Origin: Saccoglossus kowalevskii
Taxonomy: Eukaryota; Hemichordata; Enteropneusta; Harrimaniidae
Reading direction: 5' to 3'
Assembly (NCBI RefSeq): GCF_000003605.2
Contig: NW_003156740.1
Span: 86,834-123,350 of the forward strand
DNA: 36,517 nt
In this document: piece by piece, positions 22,939 through 33,890 of the stretch
Numbering within the stretch: the first letter of the stretch is position 1
How the letters are laid out: each line of letters starts with the position of its first letter
Program-made: the position numbers and the translations under genes
The notes under the pieces: generated by a model
The model's database searches: none
What the model was told of the DNA's origin: nothing
Seen by the model: only the letters and a program-made list of their open reading frames with translations

Positions 22939-25727
22939 GTAAGTTGTGAACTCTTCTTTCTCTCGTCAACTAAATTTCATGGTGTTTAGTGCATGAATCA
23001 TGGCTACGATAAACTCAGGCCAATTAATAATGTAACTTGCAATAATTTGGTAGTAAATGTAGTAGGGATTTTTTGTAATGGAGGAAATGTAACGTGTTTG
23101 ATATATTTGTCGGCGAGGCCAGATGCGAGTCAGCGTATTTGTGAGCTCTCAGGATTTGAACTTGAGAATAATGTTTGTGGTTCACATCCTTAATGAGGTA
23201 CTAGTACTAATTTTTTTTAACCACAGTTGCCAGTAAAAAGTTGGGGCATGGTGGCTGAAAATTTATATTTTTAGTGTGTCAACTTGTTCATGTTCCCTGG
23301 TAAGTAAAATAGGGGTTATTTCAATTTGTCGAGTATCAATCGACCTCACTGTATACCTTTATTTTTTCTTCAACCTAGTACCTGCCCGATTAAGCGAAGT
23401 CAGACTAGGTCAGCTTCCAAAATGGATAACTAGTTGTTCATTGGCACCCAAGAATGTTGGTGCTGCCTTCGGGAGAGGTAAGAGGAAAACAATACACATG
23501 TTTCATCACGTGACCATGGTGCATTTTACTCACAGCATTAACGTTTAGTGCGAGATATAACTGATATCAGAGGTACATTACTTGGGGTTTGCAACTCGCA
23601 TAGTACTGTATGGTAACATCATGTCAAGATCTCATTCAAGTCTCTTCTCGTAGATAGCGAGACTGAGGCTACGACCTTCTGACATAACATATATCAATGA
23701 TCAAGGTTTGTAATGAAAAAATAAAACTTTTCTTGAAAAATGTACTACATCGAAAATGTACAGAAAATATAGTTCTCGTAATCCGTCATATCGTTGGCAG
23801 CTATTTTGATCCACCTGGACATCCCAGTATCCTAGTTATCACGGGCATGCGCATTCGCATTTGTCTGAGTTGAAACGCTTATGCGAGAGCGAGATTGTGA
23901 CGGGATCTTGGTATCATGTCACCGTAGTTGCAAACCCCAAGTAATGTACCTCTGCTGATATTTAACACTTAATATGGCGATGCGTACTCTAACAATAAGC
24001 TGAAAAAATCTAAATCATACAACGGAACCGTTTCTGTTTCTTAATGACTAGAACACGAGAAATCCAGACTGGATTATAACAACAATTACTTGCATGTTGA
24101 AATGACAATAACTCGTATTAATGATGACACAAAGTTCATTTTGAAAAAAAATATCACTATAACACTTTAGATTTTTGCTGATTCCGAAAACCATATTACT
24201 TGTGTCAACCCGCTGTACTAACAAGTGATATCAGCTGATATCATCATACATGCTTTCAATATATTGTAGTCAGGAATCTTTGTCGATTGGGATAAATATT
24301 CAAAATGAAATTATAAATTGCATCAGAATCAGTTAATCAAATTTTGGCCATTTTAGATCACTTTGGTTCTCTGAAGCAAAAATGGTTGCATTGTAATCCC
24401 TCGGATTCCACTATTGATCCTATGCAGTTACCCATCCGTGTTTTGTTGCATCTTGGGATGTTGCAAGTCAATGGTGCATTACTGTAGAATACTTTATTTT
24501 CGCTTGGAATTTATTTTCGCTGTTTTTGCAGAAGGGATGATTCCGTGAAAATAAAATTCAGCGAATATGCTTTTTTTCTTATATTTCACATTAAACAACT
24601 CAAAAATCAGTGAAAATAAATTCCATACGAAAAACCTTTTCAGTGAAAATTAATTCCAGTGAAAATAAAGTATTCCACAGTATTGATGTGTAGACCTAAA
24701 GCTCTGTTTTCTTTCCTTTTTAGCACATTCAAAGTTTGTGTTGAAATATGTAAATGTAAAGAGAGGATCAATTGCACCAGTAGGAATGTTTATTGCTGTC
24801 TACATTGGCGTTAGTTATTTCTGGAGATACGGCGAAACAAGTAAGTTATAAATGCAACGTTCTGCTGACAAGACTGGTGTATTGATACAAAATTTTATGA
24901 GCTATCATAGGTGTTCAGGTCCACATAGTATTATTGTACAGTACGTGGTGCAATCTGCTTGTCTGGTTGGTATTCTGTCGTGCAGTAATCCCTAAAATCA
25001 TACCCAATATATCTGTCACATCACTGGTTTTATTTAGTTTGCGTATGCAATGAGACTGTGATCATGCAAATCATGATTTAACTTTGAACAAACTTTCTGA
25101 TCTTTATGGTATTAATTGTTCCTAGACAGTTATTTGCATGTCCATGTCTACAACACGGTGTATATTTGCTCTATTAGTAGCGCATCTCCAATAGAAACAT
25201 AAACTCAGAATTACATTTAATCTTTTCTGGAACAAAAAAAATAAAAAAATATTTTGATCTGTCATTTACTTTTAACAATGTGTGCACTTTAATAGAGCAA
25301 ATCTGGTAACCTGCATTTTACCAAGTTTAGAGTGTGCACTATTTTTGAACCATAGTTGAACTTTATGACAGTAGCAACTTTGGCCAAGCAGTAGTGCTAC
25401 ATTAACGCCTAGTATACTTATTGTACATATTTCCTTTTATTGGGTCATATGGCAGTGTATTTGGCAACAGTTCCTCTTCCTCTAAACTAAAGCTTCTTGT
25501 TCCTAATTCAATAATATGTTGAGTATTTGGGGCTTTTTTATGGTTATAGGTACTTATTCTTGAAATGAAAAAAAGGATACAACAAAAATATGCAAACCAT
25601 CCCAAGTTTGCTGCTGAATTATACAGTTGCATTTAACTGTGTTTAGGTTTTGACTTCCCTCATATTAACATGCATAATTTACTCATTATTTACAGAGCAT
25701 GAACGTAACAGAGTATACCATTGGTAG
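22926..25727 (+). CDS. ATP5MF: ATP synthase subunit f, mitochondrial, four exons, complete
   Basis: Exons 22,926-22,938, 23,379-23,477, 24,724-24,840 and 25,696-25,727 join in one frame (all junctions phase 1) to an 86-residue protein. Human isoforms are 88-94 residues. The order matches the family: LSEVRLGQLPKWI near the N-terminus (human LLEVKLGELPSWI), a matrix-side segment, KYVNVKRGSI (human KYINVKKGSI), a single membrane helix at about residues 54-71, then the ending KHERNRVYHW (human KHERLRKYH). Subunit f sits in the membrane Fo part of complex V in the inner mitochondrial membrane, around the peripheral stalk, and supports dimerisation; it has no catalytic site. The start is set by the TISU-like CAACATGGCGGA. 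The gene runs tail-to-tail with tepsin. Confidence 0.95.
23379..23477 (+). CDS. ATP5MF: ATP5MF exon 2
   Basis: Acceptor CAACCTAG|, donor AGAG|GTAAGA. Encodes the conserved LSEVRLGQLPKWI block and the following matrix-side segment. Confidence 0.95.
23569..23953. mobile_element. 385-bp MITE in ATP5MF intron 2
   Basis: Perfect 28-bp terminal inverted repeats start AGAGGTACATTACTTGGGG at 23,569 and, on the other strand, at 23,953. CTGATAT flanks both sides (23,561-23,567 and 23,955-23,961), a possible target duplication. Inner sequence continues as a weaker inverted repeat. No coding capacity. Confidence 0.85.
24482..24680. mobile_element. 199-bp TA-flanked MITE in ATP5MF intron 2
   Basis: Terminal inverted repeats of about 20 bp (left CTGTAGAATACTTTATTTTC, right GAAAATAAAGTATTCCACAG), each flanked by TA. 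Inside are repeated GTGAAAATAAA segments. This fits a non-autonomous Tc1/mariner-style element. Confidence 0.85.
24724..24840 (+). CDS. ATP5MF: ATP5MF exon 3
   Basis: Acceptor TTTTTAG|, donor ACAA|GTAAGT. Encodes KYVNVKRGSI and the single membrane helix. Confidence 0.95.
25696..25727 (+). CDS. ATP5MF: ATP5MF exon 4 (C-terminus)
   Basis: Acceptor TTTACAG|. Encodes HERNRVYHW and TAG, the intermembrane-space tail. Confidence 0.95.
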
Positions 25728-26003
25728 TGATTGGTGTGATATCTCTTCAGAAACATCTAGATACAATCTGGTGCTCTACTGCAGCCATGTTTTTTCCTGA
25801 TTTTAAGTTTTTCTTATTTGCTCACTTTACCATTCGTGTGAGTAGACTCAGTGTGTTGTAATTATGACGAGTCTGTATTAAATGTTTGCGAGTTGTAAGC
25901 AGTGCCTCTTTATTTCTTGTACATATAAACCATGGCGAGTAAATACTCCATGGTTTGGGACAAATTGAAAAAATTTGTTGGTTCCTGTAAAATGTTTTTC
26001 AAA

Positions 26004-26009
26004 AATAAA
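26004..26009 (+). terminator. Candidate polyadenylation signal of ATP5MF
   Basis: AATAAA 277 bp after the stop codon, the first clear one downstream. Use not demonstrated. Confidence 0.45.
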
Positions 26010-26707
26010 ATAGGTAAGTAAGGATTTTTTTTTAAATAAATTACACATCTTTTCTTTATTGCTGTTTTTGTAGATCAGAGTAGATCATGTTTAAAGTTTA
26101 CATTACCCAATTTTGCAAAGTTTTAAACTTCTGTAAAATTTCATTCAAAGCATGGCCCAATTTTGTGACATTTTCTCAATTATGTCAAAAAGGTTTAGGA
26201 TCAGCAGTGAAAATAGATGTAGGATCTTCTTTTTTTTCCTTTGTCTTGAAGTATCCACAGTGGAGCTCTAAGGGGAGACTCCTATACAAATAATTATACA
26301 AGTGTATTGGTATTCACACTTGTAACCATGGTGTTTTCAGTGTACCCCATAGCTACAAGTTGAAATGAACTACTTGGAATGGAATAAATGCAGCTACTTC
26401 ATCAGTGCATACAGAATTTGCATGAATACAAAATGACTTTCGTTATCAATACATAGAATTGATGCATTGATCATAGCAATGGCTGATCATTCCTATCATC
26501 AAGTGTGTTTTTGAACCTAGTTTGACAATCAGTTGAAAACTTGGTAGCGCAGTTTTGATTCATAAATTTCTGACTGATCTGTATATAAATGAGTGTTCAG
26601 TGTTGCAAGTATTGTGCAACCATATAAACCTGCTCTGCCTTGTGAATTTGAGAATGACCACAATTGTGGCATTTACTTTTACAGGATGGCCCGTTTTTTT
26701 TGTTTTG

Positions 26708-26732
26708 TTTTTTTTTTTTTGGGGGGGGGGGG
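26708..26732 (+). repeat. Poly(T)-poly(G) tract
   Basis: A run of T followed directly by about twelve G. Low complexity; length may be affected by sequencing error. Confidence 0.8.
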
Positions 26733-27469
26733 TAGAGGTTCTAGTAAACTAATTTTCTTGAACCAAGACATAAACACGTAACGAGTTGTGATTTACCAAC
26801 TTGAAAAGGCCTTTAAATGAGCCTGCATCTGAATCTGCATTAGCCAGGTTGTTGGTTTAAACCCTTGCCAACTTTTCTATTGATCTTGGTCAACTCCAGA
26901 CGAAAGCAGTACAGGCTGAACCAAGGTGTGGTTTACACTGGGACAGTTGTAAGACAGACATGTGAAATTAACAAACGTACAACCAAGACGGGGACAGGGG
27001 CTTGCTATAAATAGGAAAACTGGAGGTCAATTAATCAGAATCAAGAAATGCTTGCAGAGTGAAATAGTTGATTGGCCAAGAAATGAGGTATGTGATCAAG
27101 AGGTTGTTCCACATTGACAAACTGTAGGGACAATCTAGGGTATGCTGTACTAAATGTTAGCAATTAAAATTTGATTGTACTCCAACCAATTGTACTGGTA
27201 AAACAGAAGATGGGTTTGTGGGACACTAAATTCCAGAATTTTAACTGCTTTTAGCATTTTAACATACAATTCTTCAACAACATTGCTCGCACATTTATTC
27301 ATAATAAAACCATAAATACAGTAAAATATTAAAATTTAATGAAAAGTAAATATTTTAAAACATCAAGGTATTTTTACATTATTTTATTTACACGCAAGTA
27401 AGTAATTTGCCCATAGAGCTTGAAGAACTAATTACTGTAGACTATTAAAACACTTGATTAATGCAGTAT

Positions 27470-27640
27470 TTTTGTATCAAAATTTTCATAAAATTAGATG
27501 AGCAGTATGCAAATTAAGCTATTAATATGCACAAACTTGCACCCAAAATCAATCAGCTATTGCAATTATCCCATAGTATCAAAATTTATTGAGCAGTTTA
27601 TGAGATGTTGAATTATTTAAGGGCAGACAAACACAAACAG
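27470..27640 (-). repeat. Dispersed repeat, reverse-orientation relative of 21.4 kb
   Basis: On the minus strand it has TGTTTGTGTTTGTCTGCCC, then AATAAATTTTGATACTATGG, then GCATATTAATAGCTTAATTT. These follow the order of GATGAAATGTGGTACATAG and GCATATTAATTACCTAATTT at 21.4-21.6 kb. Confidence 0.45.
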
Positions 27641-28135
27641 CTTTGACATAAGCTCCTGTTTTGTGTTGTATACAAAAAGAGCTAAAACTTGAAGTCTGGC
27701 ATCAGAAATATCAAACATTGTAGAGAGATACATGACATAACACAGCCCAGAGAAGTGACGCAGGTTTTTAGTTACTATACACCAAGTGTGCAAATGGATT
27801 TAGTAATATTACAAATCTAGTCAACTTCTCTCTCGGTTACATTTGGTTATGTTGTGTGTGCAGTCACTGGTTAGCACCTGAAGATAAAATACCAGTGCTG
27901 TTATCTGCTGCTGTCATAATAAATATGCATACATGTATATGTTCCAATTTATAGGAAATGTTTTCACGGCAGAACACGAGTGTGATAGCTTATAGACAAC
28001 TAAAATAAGATGAACCATATATTTGTCTGGATAAGGCACTACATGAAATGGCATCCACATTTCAATACACAAGTTAGAATGTTCTTTAGGCAGTAGCTCA
28101 CTAGTACAACAAGTCAGCATAAATGTAATGAACAA

Positions 28136-28306
28136 TCATTTCTTTGTTGCCTTCATTGCATCCTGTACAAAATCAAAAGAGTCTGGCTTGTTACATTTGT
28201 CATCGTTGCTCGCTATAAATCCAAATGTGTTGCTCTGTTTTTGTCCAAATTTCAGAGGTATTGTTGACTTTCCGCTGAGATGAGCAGATGACAACTGAGG
28301 AAATGC
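28136..28306 (-). CDS. TEPSIN: Tepsin last exon
   Basis: Acceptor GCTGCAG|. Encodes 56 residues with NTFGFIASN and the ending SFDFVQDAMKATKK before TGA. The epsilon-binding motif of AP-4 is expected here. Confidence 0.88.
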   Translation of the reverse strand, partial: AFPQLSSAHLSGKSTIPLKFGQKQSNTFGFIASNDDKCNKPDSFDFVQDAMKATKK

Positions 28307-31300
28307 CTGCAGCAAAGATACAAGAAATATTAAAACAGGTCATGACAGAAACATGTAATGAGTTACAAGCATTTGCAAATAGACAACACCCACTTTGATA
28401 TAAACCACACTTATAATTGATATCGAAGTTGAAATTATTATATTCATCTGTCATGATATCAAGACTTCCTTTATGTAGCCAGTAAGTAGAGGTGCCAAAC
28501 CTTTTAATATACTGCTATGGCCACCAACTTACTGTACTCGCTTCCTATTACCTAGTAAGCAAATCATTTTTCAAGAGGCTCTCCTCTGACAGAATTTGTC
28601 AGCCAATTAGAGTGTGCCTTACTAAAGCAGACTTGAATGCAATTTGAATACATTAAGTAATTATAGGTATGTACATTCACAGTGTTCTTAAAAAAATATC
28701 AGAGGCTCTGTGAACATCATAATTGTAATTACAACCATCATGCTATAATATACAAGTGTCAACTACCGGTACTTTGTGGAGAACCTCAGCATGATTTCTT
28801 TTATAGATTGTATTGATTCAATACTTACAGCTATTGTGTGTTGAGGAGTTTGACCGGTTATTGACCCAGTGTTGATATTATGTGTAGTGACTAGTGAAGG
28901 CTGGGATTTCACATCGACTTTCTCTGCTGATGACATTCCCAGAGAAGACAATAAGTCATTCATATTAGCAGTCCTAGACATCAGTGGATCATGCATCTTA
29001 TTGGCTACTGGTTGTTCATTTGTAATACACACAGAAGAAGAATCATTGAAAGCAGACATCATAGGGGCTGTTGGCTGGTCACCTGTACTGCACGTAGAAA
29101 AGTCATTTATGTCTGAGCTCTGTTGGTTCAGAATGTTACCTGTTTGTAAATCAGTTGTACTCAAACTTGTAAATATATCAGATTCTTGTATTTTATTTTG
29201 ATTTATTTGGGAGTTAGTGTCAAGTGAATCAAGAAGCAACACTTCACTGTTTTCAGGTTCAGTTACTTTTTGTACTTCAGTTTGTTTTCGTGCAACTTCA
29301 GTTTGTACTTTCCTGGCACTTGGTAGATTCATGCCACTGAATAACGATGAGGATGTCTGTGCTTGAGTCTTATCAACACTGGTGGCAGTATCCAGCGACA
29401 CACAGTGGTTTTCTGGGCTCACCAAAAGATCACCAGAAAAGGTCCTACTTTCAACATTTTCATATTGTGAGTTTGAAAGGTCTGTCAAAAGAATTTCATT
29501 GTTTTGTTGTTGATGGTCTATTGTGGGGGAAGTTTTCTGCATGCTTTCCAGCTGTAGTAGAATCTGTAGGTCAAAAAGAAAGTTTATTTTATTTTTCCCA
29601 ATGCTATACTGTTATTTCAAGAAAATAATTACGGTTTAACTACACTATAGAAGTGAAAAACAACATGATAGATTTATTTTATACAAACTAAGCTATTTAT
29701 TCACTACAGAGAATAAAGTAAATGATATACTGAATTACCGGTAAAACATTCACAGAATGGCCGCAGCTAATTTGCATAAAAACAAACAATTTGTTATTTT
29801 CCCCCAAAATATGGGTTGATAGGGTTTAATACTGGATAGGATTTATTTGGCCGAAGTGGAATGAGGAAAAATAGTGATTACAATTATTATTATATTCATG
29901 CCACTGACACTGTTTTTCCCCTTTTCATTTTGGCTACTTGAAGAGGATTTCAGCAGGTGATGGTGTTAAAATGTGGACATAAATTCTTGTAATAGGATAA
30001 TTTTATTCCCCCCTTAGTCTGATTAAAATCTGTATAGGTATACCGTAAAGACTCTGATTGCATTTAATATACATTTTCTGTTTTATGGTGACCATAGACA
30101 TCATAAGTGACTGGAGTCTCTACCACTGAGTCCATCAGATAATAATCATTGGATTTTCTCCAGCAAGATTGTGATATATACTGACAGAGTTGGTGTTGTA
30201 ATGTGACAGACAGCAGAACGACTTATTCAAATAGGAAACAGAAACTGTAGGGACATCAGACGGGAATTCCATGAAATCATTGAACCACTCTTATGACAGT
30301 TCATTTAAATAAAGCTAAGTAAACTATACAAAGATAGCATGCAGTGTTATAAAGTGACACTAATGTATGCTTCAGGCAATGACTGAGTCCACAATCACCA
30401 CATCCTGTCTATAAATCACAGTGCCTTGAGGGACTGTGTGTAAATATTGAACTCTTAACCCACATGACAATCATTACTACCAGTAATGGCCATTTTATTA
30501 CAAAGCACACAGTCATTGCACTGTGTTAGTTCCATGCAACATGTACAACAAACATAAAAATTGTCCCTTTCAAAACAATTACGTTCTGTAATGTATGATT
30601 GTAAGTGTTTTAAATAATGCATATCCTTACCTTTTTAGATTTGGTTTGTGTTGAGCCTTGCGATGCTTGACATAGGTGTTCAAGGTTCTCCTTGACGACG
30701 ATTAACATATACTCTGAGCTGACTAGATCTGATTTTAACATGGCTTCCAAAAAAAAGAGAGATTTCTATCAAAAGAGAAAGTGACATATTATTGTATTTG
30801 CATGTAGTATTTGTCTAGGTTTTTTTACATGTAAAACTGACCCAGAATGATCTGTGTTGTATCAAATGAATATACAGAGAGTAAAATGTTATGTTGTTCA
30901 TCTATGGACATAAACATCACCTAGACATCTGGCTGTACACATGTAAACAACACCTAGACAACTGGCTATGTACAACAGCACTGAGACATCTGGCTATATA
31001 CATGTAAACAGAAGTCAGACAGCTAGCTGTACACATGTAAAGAACACCTAGACTGCTGGCTGTATACACATAAACAGCACCTAGGCAGCTAGCTGTACAC
31101 ATGTCAATGGCACCTGGACTGCTGACTATGTACATGTAAACAGTGCCTAAACAGCTGGCTGTACATGAGGGTAAACAGCACCTAGACAGCTGGCTGTATA
31201 CATATAAATAACATCTAGACTGCTGGCTGTATACATATAAACAGCACCTAGGCAGCTAGCTGTACACATGTAAACAACACCTAGACTGATATTAATATAC

Positions 31301-32984
31301 GGTACTTACCAATTGAACTTGACTTGATTCAGAAGCTAATTTGTTGTTTAAAAATTCTACAATTTGATCACAGTTCAAAGTTGCACATCTGAAAATAAAG
31401 AATACCTCTGTTGTAAGATACACAACAAATCTATCTGGCAATCTATGTATACTTCATATGAGCTGGTGAGAATGACTAATACCTTTTTGTGAACTGTGTC
31501 ATAGTCTCCCTTGATGGAATAGGTTTGACACCCCCTGGTGCTGTAATGTCTTCAACCAATCTCATCTCTTGTGACGAATCAGTAACAGACACCGACTCCA
31601 ATCTGTGAAATTGGAAAACATACGCTATTATCTGATATACTATTATTCATCTAAGTATGTAAGTCAATAAAAAGATGTGCAGAATATATATCATCAGAAG
31701 CATGGCTTAGCTCAGCAGTTAGCTAGATAACTTTTGTGTGATGCCCCCTTCAGCAAAACAGCTGCATGAGTAAAGCAAAGAACCTGGCACAAAAAAGTGG
31801 AGCTAGTAACATAACCTTGTGTAAGGCCTCTTTCAGCAGAACAGCATGAGTGAAGCAAAAAAACTATAAAAAGTTCAATGTAGGCATTGATTTTTAAAAC
31901 AAATTGACACATATATGTTGGATTCACTGAAAACTGACTTTATTTTACAAGTTTTCATGAATTATACATAGGGTGCAAAATCACAAAGTTTCGAAAATAT
32001 AGATGGCAGTGAAAATACAGATGGATTAGTTATGATATGGTTTATTAGGTGATTAAGGAACAGACAATCAATATGCAATACCACATGACGATGAGTAGTA
32101 GAATGATAAAGACAAAATGAGAAAGTGAGAATAAGAGTTTCCACATTCAATACATAGCAGGGTAAACACAGCATCATTGTTCAGCATCAAGATAATTTAT
32201 ACAATGAAATTGGGGTCAATTCTTGAACAAAGCATGATGCATGCAAGGACCCTATACATGTACAGGGTTCCTGCAACGATGAATGAAGCCCATATAACAC
32301 TTTTCAATATTTTATCAAGAACAATTCAATCAATATAAAACAAAATATTTTAATGATCTTTAACACTTTGATTGGCAAACAATATCAAATTTTCAATAAA
32401 TTTCATCATCATTTTGGACCATGTTGCTTTAAATTTTTGATCAACTGTTTGTCAATTGATATCAATATTTCATGTGGACAGGAGCAGACTGTAGAAAATA
32501 AATATTTGAGTGTCAAAAGTTGATCACAAATTTTGTGATTTTGCACACGAAGCGTTCAAAGGGTTAATCACATAAGAATAATGTTCTATAGACGGTTTAA
32601 TTTTCACTGCTTTAAATTTTCACGATTGGAGACTTTCGTGACATTTATGAAGTCAACGTTTCACGAAAGTCACTGAAAATTTTGCTATTTTCACAGACTC
32701 ATGAAAATTTGTTGGTTGAAAAATCTAAAGCATTTTACAGTAACATATCATGGAGTCTACGATATACACCACCAATTATAATGGCTGGTACAGTCAATGT
32801 AGCGTAATTTATAATTATATGCTTCCATGGCAACATTAAAACAATGAAACACCATATATCATAACTCACTTCTCTGTCAGGTCTGTACTGTCTTTACTTT
32901 TTGGATCGCTGCCATTTGACACCGCTGAGTTGTTCATATCTCTGCCATTATCCCATCCACCCCCAGGTTTACCCGGGTTGTAAT
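28136..32984 (-). CDS. TEPSIN: Tepsin (AP-4 complex accessory subunit), six 3' exons, N-terminus outside
   Basis: Minus-strand exons 32,870-32,984, 31,483-31,602, 31,310-31,388, 30,631-30,765, 28,829-29,563 and 28,136-28,306 join in frame to about 450 residues plus TGA. Human tepsin is about 525 in all. In order: a linker with PGGGWDNG (human GGGWDELD); the VHS-like domain (PSRETMTQFTKRCATLNCD against human LSREEAQHFIKACGLLNCE); a long polar, disordered tail with SLFSGMNL, a perfect match to the AP-4 beta4-binding motif [GS]LFxG[ML]x[LV]; and a C-terminal tail with NTFGFI and SFDFVQ, either of which may stand for the human epsilon-binding S[AV]F[SA]FLN. Tepsin binds AP-4 on trans-Golgi vesicles. 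The N-terminal ENTH exons are not visible and should lie beyond the right edge. Confidence 0.92.
28829..29563 (-). CDS. TEPSIN: Tepsin large disordered-tail exon
   Basis: Acceptor GACCTACAG|, donor GCT|GTAAGT; 245 codons. Begins ILLQLESM (end of the VHS-like fold), then a Ser/Thr/Asn/Gln-rich tail. The beta4-binding SLFSGMNL lies at 29,324-29,347. Confidence 0.92.
30631..30765 (-). CDS. TEPSIN: Tepsin VHS-like domain exon 3
   Basis: Acceptor TTTTGATAG|, donor AAG|GTAAGG. Encodes SLFFLEAMLKSDLVSSEYM and LIVVKENLEHLCQ, ending STQTKSKK; human has LGSSDLLP and VTNKATKIL in the same places. Confidence 0.92.
30918..31290 (-). repeat. 33-bp minisatellite in a tepsin intron
   Basis: Eleven units plus a partial one, consensus start CACCTAGACAGCTGGCTGTA then CACATGTAAACAG. 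Nine are 33 bp, one 28, one 35. Because 33 is a multiple of three, the minus strand shows an apparent 11-residue protein repeat. It lies between the second and third VHS-like exons and is intronic. Confidence 0.93.
31310..31388 (-). CDS. TEPSIN: Tepsin VHS-like domain exon 2
   Basis: Acceptor TTTTCAG|, donor TTG|GTAAGT. Encodes CATLNCDQIVEFLNNKLASE and onward, aligned to human ACGLLNCEAVLQLLTCHL. Confidence 0.93.
31483..31602 (-). CDS. TEPSIN: Tepsin VHS-like domain exon 1
   Basis: Acceptor TTTCACAG|, donor AAAAG|GTATTA (weak). Encodes LVEDITAPGGVKPIPSRET and MTQFTK, the start of the VHS-like fold. Confidence 0.92.
31700..31865 (+). repeat. Short duplicated segment in a tepsin intron, with a tRNA-like box A
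   Basis: TTGTGTGATGCCCCCTTCAG near 31,733 and TTGTGTAAGGCCTCTTTCAG near 31,814 start two related 50-bp blocks. Just upstream, GGCTTAGCTCAGCAGTTAGC resembles a pol III box A, but no box B follows. Possibly a decayed SINE. Confidence 0.4.
32588..32742. mobile_element. MITE-like element, one good end
   Basis: Right end GCATTTTACAG followed by TA, like the elements at 20.3 and 34.1 kb. Inside is an imperfect hairpin (GACTTTCGTGA and TCACGAAAGTC). Left end not sharp. Confidence 0.5.
32870..32984 (-). CDS. TEPSIN: Tepsin linker exon
   Basis: Acceptor TTGCAG|, donor GAA|GTGAGT. Encodes YNPGKPGGGWDNGRDM and an Asn/Ser/Asp-rich stretch, matching the GGGWD block between the ENTH and VHS-like domains of human tepsin. 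Confidence 0.88.
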
Positions 32985-33002
32985 CTGCAACCAAAATACA
33001 GG

Positions 33003-33507
33003 GATTGAGTTCCTACAGTTGACCTTTGACCCTTTCAACTTTTCCTACATTTAATAAAACAAATTCGTTATAACTTTTTTCATTTTTCTTTCAACAATTT
33101 TGATCAAGACCTGTAAGTCAATAGAAAAATATATGCATCTGGTCCAAAGTAAATATCAAATAGTTTGCAAAATGTTAGGGTTTAAACAGCAAAATTACAT
33201 ATCAGTATGATATATTATATATCTGACATCAAAAACTATAGTATTTATCTGTTCACAAATGCAGCATCATAAATGGAAATCATATTGTTTTTTAAGTCAA
33301 AAATATGATAATTTTTTGACATAATGTGTGGCTGATTATTTTTCCTGCAATCACAATGTGAAAAACAGTTTTGTTTGGAGTTTTGAATTGACCTATGAGT
33401 GTTCTAAAATCCTTGTGATTATATTTCATCATAACCTGTCATGGTATGGTATATGAGAACAACCATGTGCCGACAATAGGACAGGAATATGCGATAAATT
33501 GACCATG
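33003..33507. other. Tepsin intron sequence without visible features
   Basis: AT-rich, no repeat or open frame of note, and no tepsin ENTH or linker exon found on the minus strand. Confidence 0.6.
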
Positions 33508-33885
33508 AATTAGGCAGAGGGTTCTCCAAACCCGCGTATTCACATAGTTCATACCCACCATAGACTCCGGTCAGTCAAAATGACTATTTTGAACTGTAGG
33601 CATTAATCAGCGATTCTGCTGGTGACGGAGAGATATAATCTAGTTCAGGAGAAGCCCCATGACCCCAAGATTCTTTTTCCCTTACGTCACAAACCACGTG
33701 GCTGAGCCCATATGGCGGCGCCATAGACGTCTGTACAATCACTCTGGTTCCTTTCTCTCCGCATCAAGGACTTAGACCAACGCTACGGAAAGAGTGGAGT
33801 GGTTGGGGGAGACCCGGAGTCTATAGTGGGTATGAACTATGTGAATAGGCGAGTGCAGAGAACCCTCTGCCTAAATTCACTACGT
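33508..33885. mobile_element. 378-bp inverted-repeat element derived from the DIRS terminal repeats
   Basis: Arms of about 70 bp (TGAATTAGGCAGAGGGTTCT on the left; the reverse complement at the right end has one extra T) flank about 240 bp. The inner edge of the left arm, 33,552-33,602, is identical over 51 bp to 34,099-34,149, which abuts the DIRS coding remains. The element is best read as an internally deleted derivative of that family. It holds TTACGTCAC, CCACGTGG and CCCATATGGCGGCGCCAT in the middle. Confidence 0.75.
33682..33724. promoter_or_regulatory. Promoter-like motif cluster in the inverted-repeat element
   Basis: Within 43 bp: TTACGTCAC (CRE-like), CCACGTGG (palindromic E-box) and CCATATGGCGGCGCCAT (contains a YY1-like ATGGCGGC). 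Such density in a retroelement end suggests an old transcription control region. Inference from motifs only. Confidence 0.4.
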
Positions 33886-33890
33886 TCAAT

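Larger units (their letters stand above)
25728..28135. other. Spacer between convergent ATP5MF and tepsin
   Basis: Contains both 3' UTRs. A T-tract then G-tract at 26,708-26,732 and a dispersed repeat near 27.5 kb are present. Open frames here are short, without recognisable domains. TTTATT at 27,293 and 27,381 would be minus-strand AATAAA signals, but their link to tepsin is uncertain. Confidence 0.6.

Noticed and set aside
23276-23548. Continuous 90-residue open frame covering ATP5MF exon 2
   Set aside because: Only the part from 23,379 to 23,477 matches subunit f; the flanking translation is intron sequence read through clear splice sites.
28869-29628. Plus-strand open frames opposite the large tepsin exon
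   Set aside because: They are antisense shadows of the confirmed tepsin coding exon and have no recognisable content.
30917-31135. Apparent protein with 11-residue repeats on the minus strand
   Set aside because: It is created by the 33-bp minisatellite, whose period is a multiple of three; it lies in an intron and breaks where unit length changes.
30918-31290. CRISPR array
   Set aside because: Head-to-tail units with no unique spacers, in an animal intron; it is a minisatellite.
31700-31780. tRNA gene
   Set aside because: A box A-like segment is present, but there is no box B, no anticodon arm and no acceptor-stem pairing.
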